Source: Miltochrista miniata (taxonomy: Eukaryota > Arthropoda > Insecta > Lepidoptera > Erebidae). Taken from it: a stretch of DNA of 64,000 nucleotides. The notes under the pieces were generated by a model. It was given only the letters and a program-made list of their open reading frames with translations. It was not told the DNA's origin and searched no databases. The DNA is taken from assembly GCA_933228765.1 (NCBI GenBank), contig OW121753.1, forward strand, positions 12,710,327-12,774,326. The letters run 5' to 3'. Every line of letters begins with the position of its first letter. Within the stretch, counting starts at the first letter, position 1. A program made the translations under genes and the position numbers. Below, in pieces: positions 1 to 10,573 of this stretch.

Positions 1-111
1 AATTATTTCTATATAAGAATATAGAAATAATTAAACTAGCATAGTTGATAAAAAAATGCTATGTAATAGCTTTACCGCGGCAGTCCCCGAGTGCCACACG
101 TCTTTTTTTAT
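1..111 (-). repeat. Unclassified repeat, inverted copy of 54172..54270
   Basis: About 95 bases match the reverse complement of 54172..54270 with only a few differences, including the run ccgcggcagtccccgagtg. The outer end is a small AT palindrome around 1..32, which the other copy lacks. I do not recognise the family. The copy touches the window edge, so its true end is unseen. Confidence 0.6.
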
Positions 112-785
112 AGGCTCTTACTTACTGACAGTTTCTTCATGTCCATCCTCAGTCTACGGTTAATAATTACTAAAAAGATAAAACTTTGATTAATTATGTG
201 CATTTACCAGATCCACAGCTTTTCATACCTATTATCAAATTGTTGTGCTTACTTCAAATGACAAGAAAAATTCTGACTCATGAAACGTTTTGTTGACATC
301 TCTAAAGCTTATGAACTGGCCTTATAACATGTGGGTTGCTATTTATGTGACTCGTACATAGTTACATGTAACTCATAGACATTAGACATCCATAATAAAA
401 CTAAAGAAATAGACGTAACTACAAGCAAAGATAATAATATACATACTACTTATTACAACACCAAATTAACCGAATGAACAAGAAGAGGACAGGACACTAA
501 TTGAAAGGCAAGTTAGTTAACTCTACACACCCTTTCACCACGTGGTGTCCGTCCCATAGACTGTTACCCAGTATCCCTGTCTCCCTAATGTGCCATTAGG
601 CTGACGCAGGTATACCCTACTCTAGCCCGCATATTTGTAAAGTTTGTTTTTGAAAAACTGGGACACCCACAACACGTGACTAGGGGTCGACTGCACCATA
701 TGTTGGGCATGGGTAAAGGCGAAATTCATAAATTGCTGATTTTGTAACATGTGGTTTTGTATCAGGTTCTTTAATTTAATCAAAA
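112..785. other. Intergenic, nothing recognised
   Basis: AT-rich sequence with no long open frame, hairpin or known repeat that I can support. The 68-codon frame at 622..828 on the minus strand shows no domain. Confidence 0.5.
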
Positions 786-1003
786 TTTTAATAAATAAAT
801 ATTTGTGGACATTCACACACAACATCATCTAGCCCAAATTAAGCTAATATAAGCTTGTGCTATGGGATCTAGACGACTGATAAACATACTTATATATTTC
901 TAAATACATACATATTACTGCGTGTAACAAAACTACCTCTCCAAATTTCATGAGATGACTTGGCATCGGAAATCAAATACAAATATTTAATAAAAAAGGG
1001 GGG

Positions 1004-1034
<31 letters not shown>

Positions 1035-1440
1035 TCGCACTTTAAGAATTCGTTTTTTACCGCGGTAATTCAAGATAACATGGTCGCCGTGGCAAAACAA
1101 ACACGGAGCACCCGTCTGGCTGTTGTTGTCGCTTTCTACTGCCGCTCAGTAGCAATAGAAAGGGTGATAATGAAAATTTATAGGATCTTTAAAACGGATT
1201 TACGGTTAAAGTATTCATGTGATTTTTTATTTTTCATTTCTGTAATGTTACTGACTGATGCCACGTCACGTGACGAAGTTTGGAGAGTCAATTTTGTTAC
1301 ACCCAATATACATAGAAAACACCCAAACTCCGAAACAAACATTTGTGGATCGCACAAAAATTTGGACCGACCCGGGAATCGAACCCAAGACCTCCAGCGA
1401 CGCAGGCGGTATCACTACCGACTACGCCACAGAGGCAGTC
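786..1440 (-). mobile_element. tRNA-derived SINE, interrupted by a MITE-like insertion
   Basis: On the minus strand the head at about 1303..1440 carries a Pol III box A-like run (tggcgtagtcggtagtg) and a box B-like run (gggttcgattccc), as in a tRNA. The 3' half with its taaataaa tail lies at 786..921. The same head and body are contiguous at 8330..8588 and 60645..60898, so the roughly 380 bases between the halves (922..1302) are an insertion. It is nonautonomous and would need a LINE reverse transcriptase. It resembles the tRNA-headed SINEs common in Lepidoptera; the exact subfamily is unknown. Confidence 0.75.
922..1302. mobile_element. MITE-like insertion with ~38-bp imperfect terminal inverted repeats
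   Basis: The left end begins gtgtaacaaaac and the right end reads attttgttacac. The inverted similarity continues inward through ctctccaaa(t/c)ttc(a/g)t. A poly(T) run lies at 1009..1033. No transposase frame is present, so this is nonautonomous. It interrupts a SINE whose intact relatives show the two flanks joined. Confidence 0.6.
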
Positions 1441-1501
1441 AAACTGTCAATACTTACACATTACCCGATGAAGGAAGACTAGAGTCGGCAAACGTAGGGT
1501 A

Positions 1502-1660
1502 AGACGTCCACCCGCCAGATGAACTGACGACCTAAAAAAGGTCGCAGGCTGGGACTGGATGCGGAAGGCACAGGAACGTGTATTGTTACGTGAACTGGCA
1601 GAGTCCTACGTCTAGCAGAGGACTGTTATAGGCTGATTTGATTAATTGATTGACATATTA
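1502..1660 (+). pseudogene. RTE-like LINE, C-terminal and 3' tail fragment
   Basis: In the frame beginning with the codons for DDLKKVAGWDWMRKAQER at about 1530, the translation continues to LLRELAESYV, then a stop, then QRTVIG. This pattern (AG.dW.r.AqeR...L.e.Y) is the typical end of RTE-type LINE proteins in insects. Everything upstream is missing, so this is a dead 5'-truncated copy. Related 3' tails in minus orientation lie at 2741..2865 and 10117..10215. Confidence 0.6.
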
Positions 1661-2380
1661 TCTCATGATTATGATTTTTTTTGCATCGTGCTTACAAAAT
1701 AAATTCAATTTTAATATAAAAACAATATTACTTTAGAAATTGCATAGAAAAATGCTTAAGTGCAAGTCACAATTTTTGTGGAACGTCACGTTCAAACGCT
1801 ACATGCGTCCATTGTCACATCTTAGACGTCACACTAACGTCAATAAAGTAACTTCTAAAGAAGATAAATGAGGAGTCTATGAATTAAATTATTTATTTCT
1901 TTTGAAAGGTGCTGAGTTGGGTAGCAAAAATGAAAGGACTTCATTAGCATATTTAAAAGAGGTACTAACTTGTATTTTTCCAAGGCACACAGATGTCGCG
2001 TTGCTAGTAGGTATTCGCTCTTTTAAAAAAATAATGATGAAATTACGAAGTCTAAAGCTTTGTAAAGGAAGAAGTTTTATGTTCGACTCCGTGTATTCTT
2101 CAGATAACGCTTATCACAATGAACACAAAATGTGGTTTGATTACCTACAGGACGGTGTCTATTGTTTATAAAACCATTGATTAATTTTAAAATTATAATG
2201 CTTGTCAGCTCTACTGATTGTTCAGAGCCGCTGTAGTTCTGAATGATATAACAGAGTGAATGGTGTCCGCAGTTCCGCCCACGTATAATTTTGTTCCCGC
2301 AACCCATAGCAAACTATTCCAAGTAAAAAAGTTGCTATTTTTTTTAATGCTATCTAGCCCTGTAAAAAACGTTCAGTTGT
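1661..2380. other. Intergenic, nothing recognised
   Basis: No repeat or conserved frame supported. An 89-codon plus-strand frame at 1902..2171 has no recognisable domain or codon signal. Confidence 0.5.
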
Positions 2381-2440
2381 TAGAGCGTTATAGAGTAACA
2401 AACATTAAAACACCTTCACAAACTATCACCGTTATGGTTC
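2381..2440 (-). mobile_element. Helitron-like (Lep1-type) fragment, degraded
   Basis: The run gcgttatagagtaacaaaca is a degraded match to the conserved internal block (gcgtgaaagagtaacaaaca) of the Helitron-like copies at 54272..54472 and 57898..58055. Both ends are missing. Confidence 0.45.
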
Positions 2441-2474
2441 TTATTAGTAACGAGCATACATACAAAACCGCGTT

Positions 2475-2546
2475 TATAATATTGCTAAGGATTAACGAGC
2501 TTAAATCAGTTATAATATTGCTAAGGATTAACGAGCTTATATCAGT
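2475..2546. repeat. 36-bp tandem duplication, two copies
   Basis: Units 2475..2510 and 2511..2546 differ at one base (aaatcagt versus atatcagt). Such a recent duplication is most simply replication slippage. Confidence 0.85.
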
Positions 2547-2740
2547 AAAGGGCACGAAGTTGCTACTTAGCTTAGCAACGTTTGATTTCTTAATTGGGTA
2601 GACCTCATCCATCATGTTTGGTTTCTAACAGCTGATAGGCACTAGTACTAAATTCAGGAAGATACATATTCATCCGCTTTAATTAAGATATGATTTACAT
2701 GTTCACACGCTTCACACATACTGTAAGGGGATTTAGTAGG

Positions 2741-2865
2741 TTGTCTATTCTATGCGTCAAATTCCAGAAATAATATATGTCAAATCAGCCTATGGCAGTC
2801 CACGCCTGTACGTAGGCCTCTACCAATTTACGTCAAAACTCACGGTACAGCGTCTTCTGCATCCA
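2741..2865 (-). mobile_element. RTE-like LINE 3' tail fragment
   Basis: Contains tcagcctatggcagtccacg and gtaggcctct, the reverse complement of the tail that ends the fragment at 1502..1660. Noncoding remnant. Confidence 0.5.
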
Positions 2866-3100
2866 GGCCCTCTCTGCAACCTTTGTTTAAAGTATATTCG
2901 AACTTCATTAAAATATTATAAAGATTTAATTGTTAGAACTTTTTTATAGAACCTAAGTATACAGAATTCTGAAAATGAAGCTTAGATAAATGCCCATTTC
3001 TTTTATTTAGAACAGGTCAATGTAATGTCTCGAGGTAAAGTTTTTACAAGTCTCGTTAACTTTTTTATATTTATAATCATGTTGTTCGTTTTTCAAAAGT

Positions 3101-3146
3101 TACTTTAGAACAGTATGACGTAGGTACGTCATACTGTTCTAAAGTA
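3101..3146. repeat. Perfect 22-bp-arm palindrome, 2-nt loop
   Basis: Arms 3101..3122 and 3125..3146 are exact reverse complements (tactttagaacagtatgacg then ta), separated only by gg. The centre is extruded-cruciform or foldback-like. No transposon ends were identified around it. Confidence 0.95.
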
Positions 3147-3946
3147 TTTTGAACATAACATGGGTGAAACATGTAAATTTAAGGTAGGTATCGTGGTAGT
3201 TTGTCAGTGTTTATATTGATGATTGTGTAGCTCTGTTACAACCATAGATTTAGAATGTACAAGATAAACAGTGTCAGATAGAAAACGAAACCAAAAAAGA
3301 AATATCTATGTGTGAAAATGAATATATGAATATCTATAAATGAATATCTATATATGTTATTTAATATCAAATTCACACACTGAACTCGACACCATCGTAG
3401 AAAATATTAAATTTTCCATTTTATTCGTAAGATCACTACAGAATATTGTAAAATATGAATGACATATTATCACCACGGGTGCTAGGGTGATAAATTAAGA
3501 GTACACAAGTTGCTATCTCTTTTCCTCTCGAGCTATGTGTACTGGTAAATGAGGTCTCGCTCGCACGCTATGTGTATCTATCAGTGTTGCCAACTCTGAA
3601 ACCTAATGGGTGGTAGAATTCTTCTAAAAATACGGTAGATTTTCTGAAATTATGTTGTATTTTTTATTAGAATTACCTTGTTTATTTTGATAGTCAAAGT
3701 TACAAAAAAGAACATTTTTAATCAGAATCAGACAGTATAATCGTTTCAATATTCCTCTCCATCACTATCTACTAATTTAAAACTCAACACAACACAGATT
3801 ACATAACATTATTCTATTGATATGCAATTATGCATTATGCAGGAATAAAATGTTATTCGATTTTGAACCTCTAAAGCCCCAAGCGGCGACCGGTCGCCGG
3901 GACAAATGAACTAGGTAGGTTAACCAAAAAGATCTAAGTACTTATT

Positions 3947-4050
3947 CATCGAAATTCAAATACAGGTCCACCGAATTCGTTTGGATAATATTTTTTAACA
4001 TCGAAATTCAAATACAGGTCCACCGAATTCGTTTGGATAATATTTTCAAG
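3947..4050. repeat. 52-bp tandem duplication, two copies
   Basis: Units start at 3947 and 3999 (catcgaaattcaaatacagg) and are nearly identical. They lie in the centre of the inverted-repeat block. Confidence 0.85.
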
Positions 4051-4328
4051 TAGGTGCCGCGCTTTTCGGGGATTTACCAACGCATTAAAAAGTTTTATCG
4101 GAAAATAAAACAGCAATACCCTTACGTGATGAAAATAAATTTTCAAATCTGCTAAAATTAATGAAGTTAGTTGACAATCATAATACATCGACAAGATTGA
4201 ATAAAACACGACCTTCATTGGGTATTACGGTGTATTTTGCTACCGTAATTATAATCCTGCGGTAGGTGGTAGATCCTTGGTGATTACGGTGTTTTTACGG
4301 TAATTACGGTGCAGTTGGCAACACTGGT

Positions 4329-4406
4329 ATCTATTGAGAGTAGCGAAAAATTCTAAATCAATGGTTACAACCATAGATTTAGAATTTTTCGCTACTCTCA
4401 ATAGAT
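4329..4406. repeat. 38-bp-arm near-perfect hairpin, 2-nt loop
   Basis: Arms 4329..4366 and 4369..4406 match at 37 of 38 positions around the dinucleotide ac. The inner part (atggttacaaccat) resembles the ccatagatttagaat block at 3242 and 6195, so the hairpin is built from the same repeat family. Confidence 0.95.
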
Positions 4407-4632
4407 ATACAAAGCGTGCGAGCGAGACCTCATTATCCATAGCACTTAGCTCGAGAGGAAAAGAGAAAGCAAATTGTGTACTCATATGTCAGTATTTTGA
4501 ATCGCTGAGCCCGCTGGGATCCTATGGCGGCTCTATGTTATTCATAATATCCAATAATCTGTAGTGATCTTACGATTAATATAGAAAATTTTATATTTTC
4601 AACAATATTGTCGTGTTTAGTGTGTGAATAGG

Positions 4633-5079
4633 ATATTACAAAACGCAATTATACGAAGAAAGACTCGTTTAACAGGTCATTTGTGACTTCGTTCATTCCA
4701 TTTTTGACGTACATATTTTGCCAAATTGGATGTAAAATTTCACTGAAAGTTCAACTCATAACGTAGATTATGCATTTTCCTTCCTACATAACACAATATT
4801 TAATGTGTAAATGCATTTTTGGAGAATATATAAGGCAGAAATAGAAAGGGCTGTTTACAGTAAAATAGTCATGGGTAGGTATCGATAAGGATGTCGATAG
4901 TTCATTATAGTGACATTGCTACAAACAAACTTATCTGGATTTAATTCACTATAAATATGATTGATTTTTACTCGAACTGTGTTATTTAACCTTTTTTTAG
5001 GGTTTTGTGCCTATTTTAATATAATATTTCCAAAATTTGTGATCCATTTTGAGTTGAATTTTTATAATTTTACTTCACT
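4633..5079. other. Intergenic, nothing recognised
   Basis: AT-rich, no supported frame or repeat. Confidence 0.4.
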
Positions 5080-5698
5080 TAAGGTACTCCACGCCACACC
5101 GGGATGTTTGCTGTACAAGGCGCAGATTAGCCACTGCGTCGAATACTGTTCTCACCTTTGGGATGACTGTGCGAGGTACTTACTGGACGCGCTTGGCGCT
5201 ATGCAGAGACGTGTTATCCGATTTCAATTATAGGTTGTCCTGAGATGACGGTAAGCCTCGAGCCGTTAGCGCAGCAAAGAACCATAGCGTCCTTGGCTGC
5301 CTTCTACTGAATGTATCACGGCGAATGTTCTGAAGAGCTCTACAACCTGATCCCACCATCTCCTTTCTGATTCCAAACAACACGTCGGGCAGAGGTGCCA
5401 CTCATATATAGCGGAGAGAATCTTCGCCAGAACTGAGCGTTTCAAAAGATCGTTCCTCTGTCGAACTACAAAATCCTGGCACGACCTGCCCGCACATGTG
5501 TTTCCCTCATTTTACAATCCCGGGTTCTACAAGCGGAGCGTGAAGAGGCACATCATAGGGTCGCCAACTTGATGACTACTGTCAGAAGTTTTGTGTGCTG
5601 TAAGCATGGCCCCCATTCGCTAGATGTGCCACGGCTTTCCATTAGTTTCCATCAGTGGCGACGTCAATTTGGCGAGATTAATATATTTAAAAAAATCT
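5080..5698 (+). pseudogene. Jockey-like LINE, 3' fragment of reverse transcriptase ORF plus 3' UTR
   Basis: The translation includes GCLLYKAQISHCVEYCSHLW and ARYLLDALGAMQRRVI, then GECSEELYNLIPPSPF. It is colinear with the C-terminal third of the larger minus-strand copy at 32310..33836. The fragment carries stops (for example where TGA replaces a codon in the AAFYRMYHG region) and a small frameshift near 5224..5230, so it is dead. The 3' UTR ends gacgtcaatttggcgag, shared with the copy at 32196..33855. It is 5'-truncated. Confidence 0.85.
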
Positions 5699-5873
5699 AC
5701 GAGTAATATCTTTTATTGTTACTAGGGTTAAATAATAAATGAGTTTCTAGGTTTCGTATTACGATAAGAGTTGGATTTTTAGTAAAATTTCAAATTTAAT
5801 TGGCAAAATATATATGTACGGCAACAATGCAATGTACGATGCCATAAATTACATGTTAAAAGTGTATTTTCAC

Positions 5874-6212
5874 ATTCACACACTGAATCAAAATTCGTAA
5901 AATCACTACAGAATTTCTAATATTACAAGTTACCCCATATAATCCCATTTTTACTTTTTCATAGTCGATTACATTCAAATTAACAATTTATTCCCCAAAA
6001 CAAGAAGTTGGAGATGAAACTTCTAAGCACTTTGTGTGCTTAGAAGTTTCATTTCCATTCCATCCATTTATACAGATACTTTTATCGATAACATAGGTGT
6101 GACCATTCAACAACACTATTTAACCCACACATAGATCTTTCATTTTTGGTCTGGTCTTCAGTTTGACACTGTTCATCTTGTACATTCTAAATCTATGGTT
6201 ACAACTATTATA
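5874..6212 (-). repeat. Second copy of the 3233..3450 repeat family, partly inverted
   Basis: 5874..5920 (attcacacactgaa, aaatcactacagaat) matches 3371..3440 in direct orientation. 6125..6205 matches 3233..3300 in inverted orientation. This is a rearranged fragment of the same unknown family. Confidence 0.55.
6014..6052. repeat. Perfect 17-bp-arm hairpin, 5-nt loop
   Basis: Arms atgaaacttctaagcac (6014..6030) and its exact reverse complement (6036..6052) flank tttgt. It lies inside the repeat at 5874..6212. Confidence 0.95.
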
Positions 6213-7229
6213 AGCAGTGTCAGTAGTGACGATGACGCTTATAACATGACGTTGATTGCCTCAATTTTAGCCCCTCTATAAAATAGAGTGCAGAAGGGTT
6301 TATGGAGAGACATTGTCTGTAGTCTGTCACGTCATCATCTGTTTAAAGTTTGGAATAAAACAAAAATGATTACGTCAATCGGATTGAACTTTCACAATAA
6401 ACGTGTTAGAGAGGCAGTCTGGTGAGAACGATCTCAGGGCTTCCTTGTCTTAGTTCTGTAAAAATGTGTTGCTAGAAAATCAATTCAGTGCGTACCTTAT
6501 TTTGTGACATCTCAAGCATATTATCTTCTCGCTGGTCAACACGTGTCTTTGACAATCTCATTGACACGCTGTACGATTTAATTACTTACACGTTATGATA
6601 AATTGATTGTAAACGGGACACGAGACATCAAACACTCTGTTTCAAATAAGTTTGTACATTAATCTTATTTACGTTAAAATTAATAGACATGAGATACGTC
6701 TTCAATGATAGTTAAGCTGTTCTAAGTGATCTTATTTCAAACATACAATGTTCAGCTGAACAATTATTAAATCTGTTTAGAGTATAATATAATTAATACA
6801 ATTTATGTATACTAAGTAGTAATATGATTAAAAACAAAGAGTGATCAAAAACTTTAGGTTAGGTTTATAATAAAAAACTAAAGCTAATCTTACGTGGTTT
6901 AATCAAATCGAATTGACAAATCGCAAAAAAAAAATCTTATTATATGTTAGTAGGACGTAGACGCTTAACCAATCCTTTTGCTCACTGTTAAGGTACAAAA
7001 GTGTTTACGCTACCGTAGCCCATAATATTTTATAGATGGTTCAGCCATTTCCCAGCATTTATAGGCCAGTTTGACTAGAAAGCACCACTTCTCAGTTTCC
7101 ATTTAATTTTAACGTTAAGTAGTATCTCCGTTACCTTCGTCGTTTTTACTACTTCACATTTAAGCAATAATTCTAGATGGCTTGCCTTAGTGCAGTTTCC
7201 CTTTTTAAATATTTTAAAGTTTATCTATG
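6213..7229. other. Intergenic, nothing recognised
   Basis: No open frame above 60 codons and no repeat family I can name. Confidence 0.5.
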
Positions 7230-7331
7230 ATTTAAAAATATTGTGCTTTTAAAGTAGTTTGTTTTATATTTAGTTCTCGTATTTAAAAATATTGTGCTTT
7301 TAAAGTAGTTTGTTTTATATTTAGTTCTCGT
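7230..7331. repeat. 51-bp exact tandem duplication
   Basis: Units 7230..7280 and 7281..7331 are identical (atttaaaaatattgtgcttt ... tagttctcgt), implying a recent slippage duplication. Confidence 0.95.
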
Positions 7332-7397
7332 AGCAATTTTTTTTCTTGAGATCACCCCGTTCGCTCTCTTTTGTAACTCTCAATTTTCATCTAAGGG

Positions 7398-7490
7398 CGA
7401 GGCCGCACTGACTTGATTTCATTGATTTTGACAGTGTGATGACATTTTGAGGTTAGAAACCGCCGCGGAAAAACGCAAATGCGGCCTCGC
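7398..7490. mobile_element. Possible 93-bp MITE with 11-bp TIRs
   Basis: gcgaggccgca at 7398..7408 is inverted at 7480..7490. The element is too short for coding. No clear target-site duplication was seen, so this could be a chance inverted repeat in a GC-richer island. Confidence 0.4.
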
Positions 7491-8279
7491 ACTAACTCTT
7501 AAATTTAAACTCACATACTATAGACAAAATTATAGAAAAAAAATATCGCGCTAATCGCATAGAAAAAGTTAAAACTTTTTTTTTTTTTACCTAAAGGTAA
7601 AAATCGAAAGCACATCTCCATTTCACACCAACAATCAAAAACTTCATTTTTAACTACTACTGCTACGCTACTTAACTAGTATCTATTATCAACAAATTTT
7701 ATATGTTTATTTTCGTGGCATTATAAAAGAAATGAAAAAATAATCACCAATATTCGCAAGTAAAATACTAAGTACTTGAAAATTTTATGTAGTCGATTTT
7801 ATTATCAACCCAAACGACGACAGTTTCACAAGAAATTTTAAAATTTTACAAATTTCTCGTTAAATTTAATAGATAACGATTATTTCTGACACTGGAAGTG
7901 TTTGTGGCCTATAAATATCGGTTCTCAATTCAATGGACCCTCTGCGATGGTTGGTATCCTGATATTGATGCCCGAGATATCTGCACATCCTGTAGATAGC
8001 CGTTCAGTGAGTAATGCGTTTGCCTTAACGACTGATGCTATAGCTGTGGTGGTATTTTATTGGGACCATTTGACTGATGCGGTGCCCCATGTGGCGTTTC
8101 ATGGTTATAGCGGATGTCTGCTAAATTAAACCGTTTCGCGTGCCTTAGGGTAGATTTGTAGTGAGGTAGTTTATGTCAGGTAGGAGTATAAACTCTCATT
8201 GGTGCGATAGTGGTCTTTGCGACTGCAGTTGCTGAAGTTTTGGGTTTGAATAATGATATCAGCAACGCACACGTGAAAC
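7491..8279. other. Intergenic with an unrecognised moderately GC segment
   Basis: 7890..8279 is richer in GC than its surroundings and holds a 75-codon plus-strand frame at 7902..8129 without a known domain. It may belong to a decayed element whose palindromic end begins at 8280. Confidence 0.35.
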
Positions 8280-8644
8280 AGCTGGTACGGGGTTACCAGT
8301 AACATGGTTGGTATCCAATTCCAAAGATAGTAAATAAATAAATAAATATTCACGGACATTTCACACAACGCTATCTGATCTCAAAGTAAGCTAGGAATAA
8401 CCTGCTTGTGTTATGGGTATCAGACCACGGATATTAATACTTTAAAATTATATATTATACATAGAAACACCCAGACTCTTGAGGCAAACATTTATGGGTC
8501 ACACAAATATTTGTCCCCGGTGGGAATTGAACCCACGACCTCCAGCGCCGCAGGCGGTATCACTACCGACTGCGCCACAAAGGCAGTCAAAAAGTAACTT
8601 TGGAATTGAATAGCAATCATGTTACTGGTAACCCCGTACCAACT
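8280..8644. repeat. 47-bp inverted-repeat arms enclosing a SINE
   Basis: Left arm 8280..8326 (ggtacggggttaccagtaac inside it) and right arm 8598..8644 (gttactggtaaccccgtacc) match with few differences. The spacer is almost exactly one full SINE. Either a SINE inserted into the loop of a palindromic element or the flank was inverted and duplicated around it. Confidence 0.85.
8330..8588 (-). mobile_element. tRNA-derived SINE, apparently full length
   Basis: On the minus strand the order is head 8588, box A-like tggcgcagtcggtagtg, box B-like gggttcaattccc, body, and a taaa-repeat tail at 8330..8347. Length is about 260 bp. It is the reference for recognising the split copy at 786..1440. Pol III transcription is inferred from the boxes. 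Confidence 0.8.
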
Positions 8645-9974
8645 ATTTCGATATTGTATTTTTTAGAATCGTAACTACCAAACCTTTGCCTATACTTACC
8701 TAGTAATTTTACAATCTGTTACATATTTATGAGCTTTAAAGTAGGTACTATTACGGTAAGATAGCATAAAGTAAGTACGTTTTAAAGCCTAATAATTGAC
8801 TGATTTGGTTGAGTAAGTATCCATAAAACGTGATAATAGCGGCTTTAAATACGTACCTGTATACTAAAAGCATCCATTTCTGAAATTTTGCATACAAATT
8901 TAATTTTCATTGTGATCACAGCTTAAAATACCAATCCATTACGAAAATTTACTTGTACCGCTAAGCTCATAAACTAAGAACATCAAGATTACACGTTGCT
9001 CGAACATTTTCATGAAAAATTTGTGCCCATTTGGCTTTATAACAAAAATAAGAATACAAAAGAGAATCGCGAACACATAGTATTTTAGTCCCAAAAGTAA
9101 TGTGATAAATTATCTGTAAAAAAGTTGTAATTGTTCTCTTTGTAACAATGTTGGATAACATTGTTTCAGAAGGTCGAACTTAGTACCGACGCCGACGCCT
9201 TTGCTTTGTTAAGATAATCTTAGCCAGGCCCCGAGAGACGTCAACAAAGAAAATTGGATGGGCAGTCGGCCAATAGCTTTTAATCCTCTATTCTTTTTGG
9301 ACCCCTTATCTGTTCGTACGATGTAATCACGTTATTTTCACAGATATGTGGAATAGGCTTAATTATCTTTTGACCAAATCATTGATTTCTAATGGATCTA
9401 GTAATAATGCGTAAATAATCAACACTGGCTCAGTCTGCTGAGATTAGGTATTTCAGCCGGCTCCATAGAATTATAAGGCGTTGTCACGTCAACAAACTGG
9501 TCACGTGGGAAACAGGTATCGGTCAATGCGTTCCTTATGAACCACACCGACCAGCCATCAAAGCACAGTTTAGGAATGATTCCAAGCAACAGTAGGTAAT
9601 AAGGAAATGTTTTCCTCCTAGCAACCAAACTGTTAAGAGGTAATTGAATGGATGTGCCAAACTGGTGTTACATTAGAGGGTAATAACTATCGTCGGATCG
9701 TGAGTGCCCGTCTTATCTCTGCGTCGTCGCTTCGAATTGATGCGTTTAATAACGGAAGCGTTTCTTACATGGATCTATAGAAACTAGATACGATTAGATG
9801 AGTCGCTTACTATTATCCAAATCATGAGATAAGACTTATAATAACATGGCAATGCCCATTTTTTAATGTAAAAAAATCGTAGAGATACTTCCGTGCAACC
9901 GTTGAGCGCACTTCTGTTTAAAACTGCACTATTAACTGCCAAAACCCTATAATTTTCTCGAGAAAATAACGTGT
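8645..9974. other. Intergenic, nothing recognised
   Basis: Two short minus-strand frames (8967..9161, 9419..9628) have no recognisable domain. No repeat supported. Confidence 0.45.
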
Positions 9975-10014
9975 AGTGGGACTACGGGGAAAAGAAAATC
10001 CCCGTGGTCCCACT
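9975..10014. repeat. 16-bp-arm hairpin
   Basis: agtgggactacgggga (9975..9990) pairs with tccccgtggtcccact (9999..10014) with one G-T wobble. A third related run, gtgggaccacggg, follows at 10031. Confidence 0.85.
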
Positions 10015-10116
10015 AGTGGGTCGTACTGGTGGGACCACGGGTAACAGCCGATTAGTATGACAGCCTGAGGCGACGAGTCGTCTCTAAGCGTAATATAGGT
10101 ACAATGTTAAGACATG

Positions 10117-10215
10117 AATCAATCAAATCAGCTTAAGGCAGTCCACTGCTGGACGCAGGCCTTTCCTAAATTACGCCACAATACATGGATCCTGCGTCTT
10201 CCACATCCAGTCACT
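10117..10215 (-). mobile_element. RTE-like LINE 3' tail fragment
   Basis: aatcaaatcagcttaaggca and gtccactgctggacgcaggc match, in reverse complement, the tail of the LINE fragment at 1502..1660. Noncoding. Confidence 0.5.
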
Positions 10216-10301
10216 TCAGATCAGTCACATCCAGATAATAAACCTAATGTTGTTTACGAATATTTTGGTTTTTAGGCACGTTCCTTCTTACGGGTACAGC
10301 A

Positions 10302-10475
10302 TTTTTTTCAACGTAAGGGTTAATCCTGCATGGATGCTATGCCGGACTCCTACCGACTAAAAAACCTCACGTATCCTGTCTCTCAGCTGACGGTTGGGAG
10401 CCCCGTGTAAGTCGTTGGAAGGATACCCCAGAACTACCATTACCCCAGAACTACCATTACCCCAGAACTCCCATT
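10302..10475 (-). mobile_element. R1-like LINE 3' UTR remnant with 17-bp triplet at its 5' junction
   Basis: After a short poly(T), the sequence matches the 3' UTR of the R1-like copy at 12487..13366 (aacgtaaggg, gctatgccggactcctaccg, ggttgggagcccc). At 10425..10475 a 17-bp unit, accccagaactaccatt, is repeated three times (last copy one change), exactly where the LINE similarity ends. Confidence 0.75.
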
Positions 10476-10573
10476 AATTGGTTTTGATTTTACATAAAGT
10501 TCAATGTAATCCAAAAAACCCTGATTACTGCAAATCAGTAAAACAATGAAAAATAAGCATTACAATCATTTTT

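Larger units (their letters stand above)
3233..4632. repeat. Large inverted-repeat block (arms about 3360..3600 and 4325..4632)
   Basis: The left arm reads attcacacactgaa ... gtaagatcactacaga ... cttttcctctcgagct ... gaggtctcgctcgcacgct ... cagtgttgccaact. The right arm carries the same blocks in reverse-complement order at 4312..4632. The arms are diverged, with insertions. The centre (3601..4320) contains a tandem duplication and a tract rich in acggtaattacggt. 3233..3300 matches the reverse complement of 6125..6205, so further nested inversion is present. Looks like a decayed foldback or TIR element of unknown family. Confidence 0.65.

Noticed and set aside
1340..1440. Apparent tRNA gene on the minus strand
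   Set aside because: Box A and B are present, but the sequence continues into a SINE body shared with 8330..8588 and 60645..60898; no acceptor-stem pairing.
1032..1502. 156-codon plus-strand frame
   Set aside because: It crosses MITE, SINE and LINE fragments and is antisense to the SINE; a chance frame.
7902..8129. 75-codon frame as a small host gene
   Set aside because: No domain, splice context or codon signal; lies beside repeat-derived DNA.
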